Shown here in pieces: positions 41,656 through 52,289 of a stretch of DNA of 64,000 bases. The number at the start of each line of letters is the position of its first letter. Positions within the stretch are counted from its first letter, which is position 1. Position numbers and translations under genes: made by a program. The stretch is from the NCBI GenBank assembly GCA_004014935.1, contig CP025325.1, positions 1,240,001 to 1,304,000 of the forward strand. The letters are read 5' to 3'. Below the pieces are notes generated by a model. It worked only from the letters and a program-made list of their open reading frames with translations, was not told the DNA's origin and did no database searches. The DNA comes from Saccharomycopsis malanga. Taxonomy: Eukaryota > Ascomycota > Saccharomycetes > Ascoideales > Saccharomycopsidaceae.

Positions 41656-42339
41656 TTAATTCTTTCTCTTTTTGTTCTCTACATCCACACTCTGCCCTTC
41701 TTTCTTGAGTTTTTGAAAATTGCTATGCACTGTTTCTTGAACAAATTGTCTGAGTTGTTCCTCAGACTCCGGGTCGTTGCTGTTGAAAATCTCTTCTAAT
41801 CTCTTTTTCTGAGCGTCATCAAAATCAGTTTCATTACCCAACTTGTTAGCATCTTCCAAAGTAAATCTGATCTTTTCTTTATCGCTACTGGAAAGGTCGC
41901 TAAGGAAACCATCTACAACCGCAGTCCTCTGCTGTTTATTACTGTCATATGTGGCTCCTGTAGGATCAGCTTCCAAGCTCTTGAGATATTCTACAATTTC
42001 ATCTAATTCGCCTTCTTCTTCCATCGCCTGCGCTGGAGTGTTGCCTTCTTCGTTTTTAATTCTACAATCCGCCTTGAGCTCCTCTACAAGCACTCTCACT
42101 GCCTTCAAATCTTCACAGTGATGTAAAGGAGTGTCTCCGTCATTATCCTGTATATTAACGTCTCCACCCTTGGCTATTAAGTAGCGTAGAAGCTCAATAT
42201 GTCCATAGGAAGCCGCTGCATGAACTGGCGTATATCCATTTGGATCCTTAGAATTGGCACTGAAGTTGCCTGAGTCTATGTGATGCTCAACCTGCTTACG
42301 ATCATCATCAGCTGCAGCTACCCATATGTTAGCAACCAT
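41656..42339 (-). CDS. Ankyrin-repeat protein, YCR051W-like
   Basis: 227 aa, the same length class as S. cerevisiae YCR051W (222 aa) and closely similar at the N-terminus: IWVAAADDDRKQVEHHI, SANSKDPNGYTPVHAAASYG, HIELLRYLIAKGGDVNIQDN and DGDTPLHHCEDLKAVRVLVE. Three to four ankyrin repeats cover residues 1-125. The C-terminal half is a helical, charged region (FTLEDANKLGNETDFDDAQK, RLEEIFNSNDPESEEQLRQF) ending in a basic cluster ENKKRKN that could be a nuclear signal. The S. cerevisiae protein is found in cytoplasm and nucleus; its biochemical role is not known. Confidence 0.9.
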   Translation of the reverse strand: MVANIWVAAADDDRKQVEHHIDSGNFSANSKDPNGYTPVHAAASYGHIELLRYLIAKGGDVNIQDNDGDTPLHHCEDLKAVRVLVEELKADCRIKNEEGNTPAQAMEEEGELDEIVEYLKSLEADPTGATYDSNKQQRTAVVDGFLSDLSSSDKEKIRFTLEDANKLGNETDFDDAQKKRLEEIFNSNDPESEEQLRQFVQETVHSNFQKLKKEGQSVDVENKKRKN

Positions 42340-42654
42340 TTTTGTTCTTAATTGTTTAATGCATATAGTTATTGTAAACCTCTTAAATATTTCAAGATTT
42401 TTATCATGCTCGATGTAATGGCTACCCGGCTCCTGAAATTTTTTGAGAACGGTAAATGATTTCCGAGACGGAAATATAATATACTAGTTTACTTTGATTA
42501 TAGAATAGAAAAAATAAATTAAAAATTAAGGAGTTTCAGAGAGAAAAAAATGCAGTTACACTGGATATGACTATCTTTTGCAAGCAATTTGCATAATATG
42601 ATTTCACATGTTTGTTATGGATGTACAGATATTGCCGGCACGGTTTCCAGATAG

Positions 42655-42760
42655 AGTAAAAACTGAAATATTTTCAGCATATTCCCGCATATTTCAGCAT
42701 ATTTCAACATATCCCAGCATGTCCCAACATGTCTCAACATTCAGCATGCTCATATATCAT
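42655..42760 (+). repeat. Degenerate 10-bp tandem repeat upstream of ATP23
   Basis: About nine imperfect units of the type CATATTTCAG, CATATTTCAA, CATATCCCAG and CATGTCCCAA between about 42670 and 42760. They give a helical-turn-spaced series of CAT/ATG steps. It lies 210 bp upstream of the ATP23 ORF, inside the 5' region shared with the ankyrin gene. Confidence 0.75.
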
Positions 42761-42968
42761 TCTTCTTTAAAATGTCTATTTGAACTATGTATTTTCAGCT
42801 CGAGGGATGATCATAGTAATATGTATAATTATGGTATGTTTGAAAAAGTAAACTCAATTTACCCACCAGTATCCCCAAATAAATCTAAATAAATGCACAC
42901 ATAATATAGCACAACTTGTCTATTATCACATGATCTCTCGATAACAATTTTCAGTTTTATACCATAAG

Positions 42969-43748
42969 ATGAAGAGGTTTCAAACAGGCAATAAACTCGA
43001 TCATAACAGGGTGAAATTGTATTGTGTTGACATGGGAAAGGAGATAGAAACGCCGCCTCTTACGCAGAAGCCGCAGCTACCTGCGAACTTGAGTGACATT
43101 TCAGGGTTTGAATGGTGGAGAAGAACAATACAGTATAAGACAGGTCTTGGACTCACGGAATCAGAACAAAAAAGGTACGAGGCAGATTTAGCATATAAAA
43201 ACAACGAGAAGGACTGTAGGAAATGTAATGAGTACAAAAACTGGATGTTGGCGTACTCTCCAACCATACGTTTTATGATGGATGAGATCAAAAAGGTGAA
43301 CCCGGACAAGGCTATCACGAAGGACAGAATCATTTGTGATTTCTGCGAGGAGTGGAAAGGCGGAGGATTTCATCCTGAATTGGGTGTTCTTATTTGTCAG
43401 AATAGAATCCTTGACAAGTACCATTTAGAGGACACAGTATCACATGAGTTGGTACATGTGTATGATGATGCAAAGTTCAAGGTTGACTGGATGAACTTGA
43501 GACATCATGCCTGCTCGGAAATTCGGGCCAGTTCGCTTAGTGGTGAATGTCGTATTTCAAATCAGTTCTGGAAAGGTGCAATCAAAAACTTTAGAAACGG
43601 CCACCAGGAATGCGTAAAGAGAAGAGCTGCTATCTCAGTGAGCAACCATCCTGCCTGTAAGAGTAAAGAGCAAGCTAAACAGTTGGTTGATGATGTGTGG
43701 GATTCGTGTTTCAACGATTCTCGACCATTCGAAAGAATATATAGATAG
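42969..43748 (+). CDS. ATP23: Mitochondrial metalloprotease Atp23
   Basis: 259 aa, or 238 if translation starts at the second ATG (codon 22, MGKEIETPPL). The conserved part runs from GFEWWRRTIQYKTGLGLT to DVWDSCFNDSRPFERIYR. The zinc-protease motif HELVH is at 159-163, within LEDTVSHELVHVYDD. The structural Cys pairs at 83/86, 123/126 and near HHACSEIRASSLSGECR are present. Family function: an intermembrane-space protease that processes the Atp6 precursor and assists F0 assembly, and also degrades Ups1. The two alternative starts differ only in a segment outside the conserved protein. No intron. Confidence 0.95.
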   Translation: MKRFQTGNKLDHNRVKLYCVDMGKEIETPPLTQKPQLPANLSDISGFEWWRRTIQYKTGLGLTESEQKRYEADLAYKNNEKDCRKCNEYKNWMLAYSPTIRFMMDEIKKVNPDKAITKDRIICDFCEEWKGGGFHPELGVLICQNRILDKYHLEDTVSHELVHVYDDAKFKVDWMNLRHHACSEIRASSLSGECRISNQFWKGAIKNFRNGHQECVKRRAAISVSNHPACKSKEQAKQLVDDVWDSCFNDSRPFERIYR

Positions 43749-44442
43749 TTTGGTGAAGACAATTGATAATGTTATATAGATGTGTGTAAATAGGCGTTAA
43801 TGAATAGTCTTGAAATGACAATTATTTCCAAACTCTTGTTTGGGGAGGCTTAAATTTGATTATTGGCTGTAAGTGTTTGTTTTTTCTTGCAAGTAGAGGC
43901 ATTCTGACTGATCAGCTGTTTTAAGCCCATAGAGATTTTAATAATAATAATAAATTTATATTTCGAAAGAGATTATAGTAAAATCAATTGATTTCGGCAA
44001 CCTATGATCATAATACTTATAGGCTGTTCCTTTCTTGCTAATCTGTCATTGTCAATAGTGTTTTGACCGCATTACTACGGTTAATCTTTGTTTTTAACCT
44101 TTGTTTTTTCAAGCAAATTATCAATTATTTTTCACACACACTTAGGTTATTCAGATGTAATTATGCTAAAAAGCCATTTATTATTCAAACAACGTTCCTG
44201 ACCTTATCGTAACTCAATTGCCTACTTTTGTTTGTATTTTTTTCAATCTTCAATATTTTCCTTTGCTTTTAACTCCTCTAAATGAACCAAATCCCCTTCT
44301 TGGATATATTTCGAGTACACCATTTAATTTACACATTTTTACAAAACGATATCAACAAGACGTTTCTGACTGTTTATCAACTAAACTACTACAATTTAAA
44401 ATAGCCATTTGTAAAACGTTCTATTTATATGTAAACCCAGTG
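43749..44442. other. Convergent spacer ATP23/RAD33, no gene seen
   Basis: AT-rich 3'-flanking DNA of both genes. A short AAT run followed by TTTATATTTCG (43937-43965) may be the worn 3' end of a SINE, but it is too short to assign. No other feature. Confidence 0.5.
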
Positions 44443-45120
44443 TTAGTCCATATTAAGCTCGCCCATTTTACCGAGAAGAACCAGAAAGTCGAAAAAGTTG
44501 ACAAATGGCCTGGCGCTGTCAGAACCATTTGCTATCATATCAATCATCAACCCGTCGTTTATCTTGTCATCTAACTTGAGACTGGTGACAACCAACTTCA
44601 AATCTGGATATGTAATCTTTTTGTCGTATATACTGGTACTACTATTACGGTCTGATGTCTTTGACCTTTGAAGCTGCCCATAAAGACTATTATCCATGTC
44701 GTTCTTATCCTGCGTCTTACTTTTACTCTGGTTTCGATCTATATAAGAAGTAAAGAGCTTCCAATACTGTTCTATATATTCATAATTATCACGTAGCAAT
44801 ATAAACTTGTATGTCAAAAACACCAATTTGTCAAAGTCTACAACCTGCTCCTCCTCTAAGCTAGCAATTGTCAAGTCCTGGAATTTGGCTGGATAATTGT
44901 CGCCTGTGTCAAATTCTCGGTATTTGGCAATCAAAATCTCAGGAACACGCAAACTAATAAGAAAATCTGCAACATTCTCACACTTCATGTCTTGTTCATC
45001 ATACCCAAGTTCGAAATAATGAGTAAGAATCTCGTCCTCATAATTGCTGGGTATCAACAGCTTTACATCGCTGTTGAACTCTTCAAAAAAAATGTTTTTG
45101 ATCTTTCGTCTAGGGGCCAT
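44443..45120 (-). CDS. RAD33: Rad33-like nucleotide-excision-repair protein
   Basis: 225 aa (S. cerevisiae Rad33 is 177 aa). Shared blocks are ILTHYFELGYDEQDMKCENV with the following DFLISLRVPE, then VVDFDKLVFLTYKFILLRDN with YEYIEQYWKLF, and the C-terminal GSDSARPFVNFFDFLVLLGK with MGELNM. The fold is a centrin-like EF-hand array that has lost calcium ligands. In S. cerevisiae, Rad33 binds Rad4 together with Rad34 and promotes damage recognition. The extra length is a polar insert (about 130-175, SKSKTQDKNDMDNSL). The N-terminus MAPRRKIKNIFFEEF is basic. The assignment rests on recalled alignment of divergent sequence but matches over the whole length. Confidence 0.8.
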   Translation of the reverse strand: MAPRRKIKNIFFEEFNSDVKLLIPSNYEDEILTHYFELGYDEQDMKCENVADFLISLRVPEILIAKYREFDTGDNYPAKFQDLTIASLEEEQVVDFDKLVFLTYKFILLRDNYEYIEQYWKLFTSYIDRNQSKSKTQDKNDMDNSLYGQLQRSKTSDRNSSTSIYDKKITYPDLKLVVTSLKLDDKINDGLMIDMIANGSDSARPFVNFFDFLVLLGKMGELNMD

Positions 45121-45330
45121 GTTTCGTTTCCATCGTTATATAATGCCATCAAGTAATGCCATGGCATCCATCGGCATCTCAAGATTTTGCAAAATATAAA
45201 ACCCTTGAAAATGGCACACCCCGATTAGGAAGGCTGACCTCCAAAGTTGCATGGTAAACCTTTTACAGTTACAATAGACACTATAATACAAGCCCAACAG
45301 GGCCGATTAGAACATATACACAATGTAGGA

Positions 45331-46281
45331 CTATAAATTATAGCTTTGCTCAGCAATTTCACTTAGCTCGCTCAATTCTTTCAATTCGTTTTCCAGTAAC
45401 GGACCGTACTGGTCCCAGAGTTTCTTGAATTCTAGCTTGTCAACCTTCAGAGAAGATTCGCGCTCTGTTACCCATAAGCTTTCCTTTGCTTTCTTATGCC
45501 GTTCTCTGTCAGCTTCCATCCTTGCAAGCATCTGCTCTCTTGTGAGTTCTAATTGCTGAGCTGACTTGTCAGAGTCCTGGCCATCAATATCTACAGGAAC
45601 ATAGCCAAGAAGTTGGCTTTTGTAGCTGATAAATTGACTTTGTTTTTTTCTGTCAAGCAAAATCTGCCATGCTCCGTCAATACCACGCTCTACTGAATCC
45701 ACATCTATAGGAGTAAATGTCGCCTGACTTTTTTCTTTTGAATCTTTATTTTGAGGAACAGATTGCTCTATTTGCGCCTTCATATCATCAGATAGAAGAT
45801 CCGTCTTCAACTGTGCTTGATATTGGCTGATTTTCTCGCTCGCAAATTCTAGATGAAGACATATAGTGCGAAGAATATCAAAACACATCCGGAGATTGTA
45901 CAATCCATATTTATTTGCCGGAACAACCTTCGCCACTAGTACCGGGAGGTCTTTCCTGATATTGTCTACGTAGGGGTAAGGCTTCCCCTGGGCTGCGTTT
46001 TTCGCAAAAGACTTTTTGGATTGAGATACAAGAGTGTCTATAAAGTTCATTATATTCAATCTCGCCAGCAAGTCACCCTGGTCGGTTAGTATTCATCCCA
46101 TATTTAAACCACGCGTAAAAAAACATACCGTCTCCAAAACCTCAAGAATACACGAATGGAAATCTTCCTGATATTCGTAGTTTCTCAATGCAAACGAAGC
46201 ACATTTCGTGAGTATCTGGGTGGACGGTTGCACCCCAGAAAGCATCCGGGAAAACTGAAGACGAGCCTCGAATGGATCCAT
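45331..46281 (-). CDS. CTK3: CTD kinase I gamma subunit Ctk3, spliced
   Basis: Two exons. Exon 1, 46129-46281 (MDPFEARLQFSRMLSG to EVLET). The intron is 46078-46128 (51 nt; donor GTATGT, branch TACTAAC, acceptor CCAG). Exon 2, 45331-46077, continues GDLLARLNIMNFIDTLV. The total is 299 aa, matching S. cerevisiae Ctk3 (296 aa). Residues 1-130 form the CTD-interacting-domain-like N-terminal domain. The C-terminal block LARMEADRERHKKAKESLWV with the following LEFKKLWDQYGPLLENE is the hallmark of Ctk3. Family role: with Ctk1 and Ctk2 it phosphorylates Ser2 of the RNA polymerase II CTD. A CTG codon at 46066-46068 encodes a position that is Leu in Ctk3. Confidence 0.95.
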
Positions 46282-46968
46282 AGCAGCTTGAAGGAATATT
46301 CAACGTAAACGAGCAGTCACTCCTGTTTTTGTATAGCTCATCTCACCTAGATGATGACGCTAAAGTGAAGATAGCCAATGAAATTTTTCAGGACAGGGCT
46401 TCAAATGGGGGTACTTTTATATATATACTTTGACGATGTCAAAGTAGGGGAGTTGGTAATTTCAAGTATTAAGAAGGAAATTATTAGTATGATGGTAACT
46501 ACATTAGTATTTTTCTAGTACATAAATTGTAGACGCCCAATGTAGATATCAGAAAGTGAATGATATCAGTGTGCTGCCAAAATTAATAGTTAGAAACAGC
46601 CGTATTAACAATTGGTTATACGAGGATAGTAATTAGTAGCAAGAATAAAGGTATACTGATTAGGATATTTTTGTACAGTGGCCAGTATAGTAGATAAATT
46701 TAGGAAAAGGCTGTACCGCAATGAGTACTTTAAGCCTTTTGCTGATAATACTGCGAGCTATGTTCCTTATAATAATGTAGCATGTAAAAAACACACTATT
46801 AAAAGTGAATGCCAACTCATTTTGGCTTTTCAAAAAATCCAAATATTACATATTACAGATATCTCAACACTATCGTAGATATAAGTATGTAGACAGGTGC
46901 ATGTATACATTAATGTGTTGCTATTTTAAATTTCAAACAGGCTAAAAAGATTTATTGTTCTGCCGCAG
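46282..46968. other. CTK3 upstream region, no gene seen
   Basis: AT-rich promoter-side sequence. A small frame at 46678-46878 has no support. TATATATATAC near 46419-46429 is a possible TATA element for CTK3, 140 bp from its start. Confidence 0.45.
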
Positions 46969-47172
46969 CCAAGTGCAACTGTCTGAAATACGACCTAGAC
47001 AAAAGTCTAATGCTTACATTTTAACTCATTTGGTGCCAGCGAGAAGATTATGATGACTGGGACATGATTGGGTTTCCCCCCAGTAGGTTTTATCAAGTAC
47101 CTTTAGACATAGCGCGTACATACGAAACTGATATTTACTGGGCTCGAAATATAAGATTATTATCATTATAAA
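46969..47172 (+). mobile_element. tRNA-derived SINE copy K, 5'-truncated
   Basis: It starts inside the body (AAGTGCAACTGTCTGAAATA), then CGACCTAGACAAAAGTCTAA, GCGAGAAGATTATGATGAC, GGGACATGATTGGGTTTCCC, TTTAGACATAGCGCGTACAT, CTGGGCTCGAAATATAAG and a short ATTATT tail. The head with A and B boxes is absent, as expected from incomplete reverse transcription starting at the 3' tail. Confidence 0.88.
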
Positions 47173-47325
47173 AGAATATAAAGTGTCTCGAAGAAAAATT
47201 ATACGTATTTTACACTTGTGAGGAGAAAAAGAATTGAGCTATTTATTAATAAATTAAACGGACGGTAGAACATAATAATAACGGTAGATAAACTACTTGT
47301 ATAATCTTAAATATACTAGTCTGGC

Positions 47326-48330
47326 TTACTGAGTTGGACCTTCCCAGATATATTTGTTTCTGCCTTTGATGCCACTGAGTTTCACTCTGAAAATAGAACC
47401 TCCCAAGTCACCCTCTTCAGAACCCAACTTGTCAGGCTCGTCGAGATGAACGTCAGCAGTGGAGACAAACAATTCATCCATCTGCGAGCCGCCTATAATA
47501 GGGCAATTTGTTCTTCTGGCAGGAAACGAGAATTTATGTAAAACCTCAGCTTCAGGGCTGATCTTGTAGACTGCACTGCCTTCCCACAAAGCTACGTACA
47601 AGTTGTCGTCTTTGTCGATAGTTAATCCATCTGGCTCAGTATGGAATGGATTCAACTTGGAAGTGTCAAAAAAGTCCTGTCCATTAGAAATGGTGTCGGA
47701 CTCTTTGTTGTAGTCGTAAACCTTGATGATATGAGTAAGACTATCTATGTGATAGAATTTGGTGAGACTTTTATTCCAAGCCATACCATTAGGAATGGTG
47801 AGATTTTCAAGCAACACGGTATATTGCAAAGTCTTATGATCGAATTTGGCTAGCCAACCTTTTTTGTCCTCAAGCAGTGGATTAGTAGCCATAATACCGA
47901 CCCAGAAATTGCCTGCTGGGCTGATCATAGAATCATTTGATCTCAAGTTTTCTATGCTTTCAGGCAAAAAGTCAAACTTGTACTTGTATTCAAAGGACAA
48001 TCCCTTAAAGTTTACAAAGGCAAGACCTTGTTTTGCAGCAACTACAACGACATCATGGTCTCTGGTTAGGGCAACAGCGCCAATGGTAGGCTGGAAGTTT
48101 GGGTTTTCTTCTCTGTAAGATACAACTTCGTGAGAATTTTTGATGGTATTTATGTCAGACTCAGAATATTCTTCCTTTTTTGTTTTTGGCAACTCTACTC
48201 TGTGCAATTCACCCTTAACAATGTCAACCCATAACAACGAATTATTGTCAGGATTGTATGTAATCCCTTCAGGCAATCGAGCTCCTGGAATGGAAATGAT
48301 TGGGGTTTCTGTTCTGGTTTCGGTGGACAT
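47326..48330 (-). CDS. SMP-30/gluconolactonase/regucalcin-family protein
   Basis: 334 aa. A six-bladed propeller of the SMP-30/LRE family: IPGARLPEGITYNPDNNSLL with the metal Glu in LPEG, GAVALTRDHDVVVVAAKQGL, RSNDSMISPAGNFWVGIMA with the metal Asn/Asp region, LTIPNGMAWNKSLTKFYHID, FHTEPDGLTIDKDDNLYVAL and RTNCPIIGGSQMDELFVST. Members hydrolyse sugar lactones or other lactones using a divalent cation; the substrate here is unknown. The metal-site residues look intact, so it is presumably active. Cytosolic, with no signal peptide. Fungal copies are often species-specific duplicates, and no named orthologue is claimed. Confidence 0.92.
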   Translation of the reverse strand: MSTETRTETPIISIPGARLPEGITYNPDNNSLLWVDIVKGELHRVELPKTKKEEYSESDINTIKNSHEVVSYREENPNFQPTIGAVALTRDHDVVVVAAKQGLAFVNFKGLSFEYKYKFDFLPESIENLRSNDSMISPAGNFWVGIMATNPLLEDKKGWLAKFDHKTLQYTVLLENLTIPNGMAWNKSLTKFYHIDSLTHIIKVYDYNKESDTISNGQDFFDTSKLNPFHTEPDGLTIDKDDNLYVALWEGSAVYKISPEAEVLHKFSFPARRTNCPIIGGSQMDELFVSTADVHLDEPDKLGSEEGDLGGSIFRVKLSGIKGRNKYIWEGPTQ

Positions 48331-49015
48331 TGCAAAATAGGATTATCTAACAAACTACTAACAATCTAATCAATTGAGTTATATAATAAGCACTTTCAAC
48401 CAATACTAGTTAAACAACGGAGCTCTTCTGTTGATAAATACACACACCTCAATCAACCTAAACAACACTTCCAGCTCAATGTTCTAAGCAACCCTCCAAT
48501 GCGAGAAATAGTGCACAGTGACACAACACGCCAATTCGTTCTTCTGTTCGTTTCCTGCTCTCCTTGTCTCGTTATCTCCATTCCCTCTTATCCGTCTCCT
48601 GGTGGCCCTCATAAGACAAGAAAAACCCGCCAGAGTAAACGCCACGGGTAGTGCCACCTGTCATCTGACCCAAGAAAAAGCTTTACATCATCGCTTTCCG
48701 TATTTCATATGGTGCAGCATCACAATAGGGAGCAATATACTATTGTCCTTAATCTACGATAAGAATTGTATACCTATTGTATTGCGTGATATATATTATC
48801 AATGCGCGCTTACCATCAAATGTAGTAAACGCTATTTATAGTATGTACCCATCATGCTATTTTTCAACTGTATGACTATGCTATTTAATGTTTCTATTTT
48901 AAACCACACGAGAACCAATTCTTTTTATTATTTTCAATGACTATATAATCATGATTGCTAGATGTTACTTCAAACCATTTTGAACAACTCTATATTCATA
49001 AAATAATTGTTTATA
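48331..49015. other. Spacer BFA1/SMP-30 gene, no gene seen
   Basis: BFA1 3' flank and SMP-30 promoter. A TATATAATAAGC near 48380-48390 is a plausible TATA element. No RNA gene or repeat. Confidence 0.45.
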
Positions 49016-51637
49016 TTATAATTGTAGGGTTGAATCTAAATGGCACTTAATATATATAAATATGACACAATTATTAACGGGATCCCCCATGACCATGTTA
49101 CGTATTTCATACAAATGATCACGGTCCTGCCGTTCGTCTCCACCTGGTTGGAACCAATTTTTAACTTTCCGGATCCATCGTGTTTCTTCTTGGCGAAACT
49201 TCTCAACAAGCTCATCTGAGACATTGTATTCATTTTTCACTTCAAATTCAGATCCTGTTGGACTTTTACTGTCCCCCATATTGAACGATGCTGTTGAGGC
49301 TCTTGACATGTTGCTGAATCCTCTACGTCCTGCCACATACCTCTGTTGATCCTCCTCGCTTGCTTTCTGTTGCCATGATCCCTGTCTATTGTTTGGTGCC
49401 TCCTTCTGGTTTCTATGGATGGAACTTTTAAAATTTGTGCTTGGCTTTGTAAGGTTCAACCTACTGTTGAAGAGCCGTTCAAGGGATTCATTGTTACTTT
49501 TCTTTTTTAACGGCAGCCTACGCTCCGGATTCTCGTATGTATTTTCATCTACAGTAGGCGTAATTACCTCTAAATCCTTGATATCTTTGAACGGATCATC
49601 ATCTGAATCGTCCTCGGCATGTAGACTTATCCAGCAAAGTTTTCGTGGGTTGAAATACATGTTTCCTTCTACCTGGAGCCCGTCCATACTGAGTTCCTCA
49701 AAATCACTGTCATCCTGGCTAGTAATCTTACGTCCTCTCACATTGACTTTTTGTTTAGATGGCTTCACTGTGCCGTAACTATAAGGTCCGTTTTTCTTGC
49801 TAAGAAACGTAATGAGTGCCGGCTGTTTCGTAGACTTGATGGTGGCAAAACGCTTAGCGTCCACTTCATTTCCTTCCCATTTGTATGTTTCTGGGTTGTA
49901 AACCATCTTGTTTCCATTGTACCCTTCTAAAGCATATTGTCTTAGAGGGACACTCAAATGTTTGATAAGCCCAATCTTCTTACGCTTCTTGTCCAGTTTC
50001 CGTGGAGAGCTCTCGAAACGCCTTGTGGGAGAGCTCTTCAATATACTCTTCTTGACAGGGCCCTCCATATACTGTGTAATGTCTATGTATTTATGCTGCG
50101 GCGCTACTCTGTATGGATTTCTCAAAGTGCTTGCACCATCCATGTAGAAATTCTGATTTAAACTTTTTCTTTCTTGAGCATAGTCCACATCCAACTCATT
50201 CAAGTCATCCAACTCGTCTCCATAGCCATACTGAGCTCTACGAACTGGTTGCACTAACATCTTCTTATTTCCATTTTTTTTGAACTTCTCGTTGCTCTTG
50301 ACACCATTGAGAAGAGCACTGGAAGAAGCTTTACGCACATTAGGGTAAAACTGTGCCTGTGATGCTGCCCGAAGTTGAGGCATTGACTTTTTCGACAATA
50401 GACGGTCATTGGGACTCTGTTTTTTGGGCGATCTACTTTTACTTTTATTTAAATTTATATCGGAAGCCAGTGGATGGGAATAAAACGATTTGCGATCCAC
50501 ATCATTTCTGGACCGTCCTTTGTGTTTTATAATGACATTGCGATGTAGATCTTGGTCCTTCTCTATGGCAAATGACAAATCCTCCTCAAAGTCATGAAAC
50601 CCATCAAGAAAATGTTCTTCATTCTCAGACTCGGAGTCGTTACGAGAAGGATATACAAATGTATCATCTGGTAGATCCATCACATCATCAGCTTGCAATT
50701 CATTTTTACGTGCCAATAGCATTTTTCCTGTTTTCTTATTGAGCGACTTCTTTTGTTGTTGCATCAAATAAAACTCCTTTTCCTCTAATTCTGCTTGATA
50801 GCGAGCTCTACGTAGTCTCAGTTCTAGAAGTTTTTCAAAATCATCCGTCTGGAACTCTATGTCGTTATAATAATCTGTTGCGTCTGTCTCTGATTCACTA
50901 TATATAGATGCGGAATTTGACGACTTATCAAACTGAATAGAGGAGCTTGACAGATTGGCAGGTGAAAGATCCAATGTGCTGCTATATGCATTTCTTGATA
51001 GTTTGAAATAATTGTTGCCTTTCACAGTATTGTAACGATTAACAGGAGCCGGTGTGGAAAACTCGCCATGGGCATTAGAGCTTTTAGGGATATTAAACGT
51101 ATCAGGAAATACAATTCCGTCCTCCATATCACTATCGTCATCGTTTTTAATGATATTCAGTTTTGGCTGACGCCGTATCGTTTGGTTTTTGCCGATTGTT
51201 AGAAACCCTTCGTCTAATCCATCCTCAAAACCGTCCTCAAAGTCTTCCTCATACTGTAAGTTATTTTTCAAGGCTTTGTCCTTGTCATGTTGTAGGCCAC
51301 TTTTGAGTAATATAGTGTCATTAGCCTTCACAGTACTATTCTTAGCGCTAATTGTTTTATTTGTATGGTCCTCTTGATTTGACATTGCATTCTCAAATTC
51401 ATAGAGAGAAATCGACTGATATGGCTTCTTTTTAGCCTTTTCATTAGGAACATTGATATTTAGTGCATTGTTATTCACGCTGTGTTTCACAGGCTTCGAT
51501 GGAGATTGGCTAGAATTTGTTACATTGGATCTATTTGAATATATCGATGTCCTAAGCACATCGTCTATATTATCATTATTGTCTAATAAATCTCCCCAGT
51601 CATCTTCAGACTCTTGATAATTGTCTAAACGATTCAT
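49016..51637 (-). CDS. BFA1: Spindle-position checkpoint GAP subunit Bfa1/Byr4
   Basis: 873 aa from the ATG at 51637 (MNRLDNYQESEDDWGDLLDN). An in-frame ATG at 51688 would add 17 basic residues and is a less typical start. Conserved Byr4/Bfa1 blocks: EEDFEDGFEDGLDEGFLTI, the GYNGNKMVYNPETYKWEGNE repeat, its second copy VEGNMYFNPRKLCWISLHAE, and the C-terminal SDELVEKFRQEETRWIRKVK with NWFQPGG and HLYEIRNMVM. With Bub2 it forms the two-part GAP for the GTPase Tem1/Spg1 at the spindle pole body and restrains mitotic exit. Long disordered Ser/Asn/Lys regions separate the blocks. The C-terminus extends about 20 residues past the usual end, with a hydrophobic NNCVIFIYIKC. The protein is longer than S. 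cerevisiae Bfa1 (574 aa) owing to the disordered regions. Confidence 0.9.
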   Translation of the reverse strand: MNRLDNYQESEDDWGDLLDNNDNIDDVLRTSIYSNRSNVTNSSQSPSKPVKHSVNNNALNINVPNEKAKKKPYQSISLYEFENAMSNQEDHTNKTISAKNSTVKANDTILLKSGLQHDKDKALKNNLQYEEDFEDGFEDGLDEGFLTIGKNQTIRRQPKLNIIKNDDDSDMEDGIVFPDTFNIPKSSNAHGEFSTPAPVNRYNTVKGNNYFKLSRNAYSSTLDLSPANLSSSSIQFDKSSNSASIYSESETDATDYYNDIEFQTDDFEKLLELRLRRARYQAELEEKEFYLMQQQKKSLNKKTGKMLLARKNELQADDVMDLPDDTFVYPSRNDSESENEEHFLDGFHDFEEDLSFAIEKDQDLHRNVIIKHKGRSRNDVDRKSFYSHPLASDINLNKSKSRSPKKQSPNDRLLSKKSMPQLRAASQAQFYPNVRKASSSALLNGVKSNEKFKKNGNKKMLVQPVRRAQYGYGDELDDLNELDVDYAQERKSLNQNFYMDGASTLRNPYRVAPQHKYIDITQYMEGPVKKSILKSSPTRRFESSPRKLDKKRKKIGLIKHLSVPLRQYALEGYNGNKMVYNPETYKWEGNEVDAKRFATIKSTKQPALITFLSKKNGPYSYGTVKPSKQKVNVRGRKITSQDDSDFEELSMDGLQVEGNMYFNPRKLCWISLHAEDDSDDDPFKDIKDLEVITPTVDENTYENPERRLPLKKKSNNESLERLFNSRLNLTKPSTNFKSSIHRNQKEAPNNRQGSWQQKASEEDQQRYVAGRRGFSNMSRASTASFNMGDSKSPTGSEFEVKNEYNVSDELVEKFRQEETRWIRKVKNWFQPGGDERQDRDHLYEIRNMVMGDPVNNCVIFIYIKCHLDSTLQL

Positions 51638-51688
51638 CCTTATTGGTATCAACTTTCCCCTAATGGGTTTCGTTCTCTTTCTAATCAC

Positions 51689-52289
51689 CTTAAAATACTT
51701 TCAGCACACTAAATAAACACTTGAGAAAACATGGATTTGTTTACATGTGCGCTGCGTTTGTTTTTCTTGAGAATCCAACTTTTTCCATCATGCGTATGAC
51801 TTGGTGATAGTATACTATATAGACCTGCCAGATATCTTGGTTCACTGCACCCAAGAGCATATTTCTATGAGTAATGGTATATTATTTTGAGGGATTTTGT
51901 CTTTTAGTGATTTTTTCAAAATATTACATGTCTCAAATTATTCAACTGTATCGATAAATGGCATTATTTACTATCTAATAATAGTAATTCTCAGCTAATT
52001 AAAAATTAATATCTAAACGTAAACTTTTGTATAAACAAACCTTTTAAGAAATGCCTTTGAAGCTTTACCTACATTTACCTACATTTTACAGCTACAAACT
52101 TTTTGAATCTGTCATGTATTATAAATTTTAAGAATTCATAGGTAATACTTTAGACCAATGTTTCAACACATTCTCCAAAAGTACACATATATCATATATG
52201 AAATGTCACTTGCAAAGATACAGCTATACTCTTTGTATAACAAGCTCCAACCATGAATTTTTCAGCGGATTACCATGAATTGCCGTTGG
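51689..52289. other. BFA1 upstream region, no gene seen
   Basis: AT-rich DNA, with a TACCTACATTTACCTACATT direct repeat near 52067-52085. No ORF or RNA gene recognised. Confidence 0.45.

Noticed and set aside
43937-43965. AAT run plus TTTATATTTCG as another SINE
   Set aside because: Only about 12 bp beyond the simple repeat resemble the family end, too little in AT-rich DNA.
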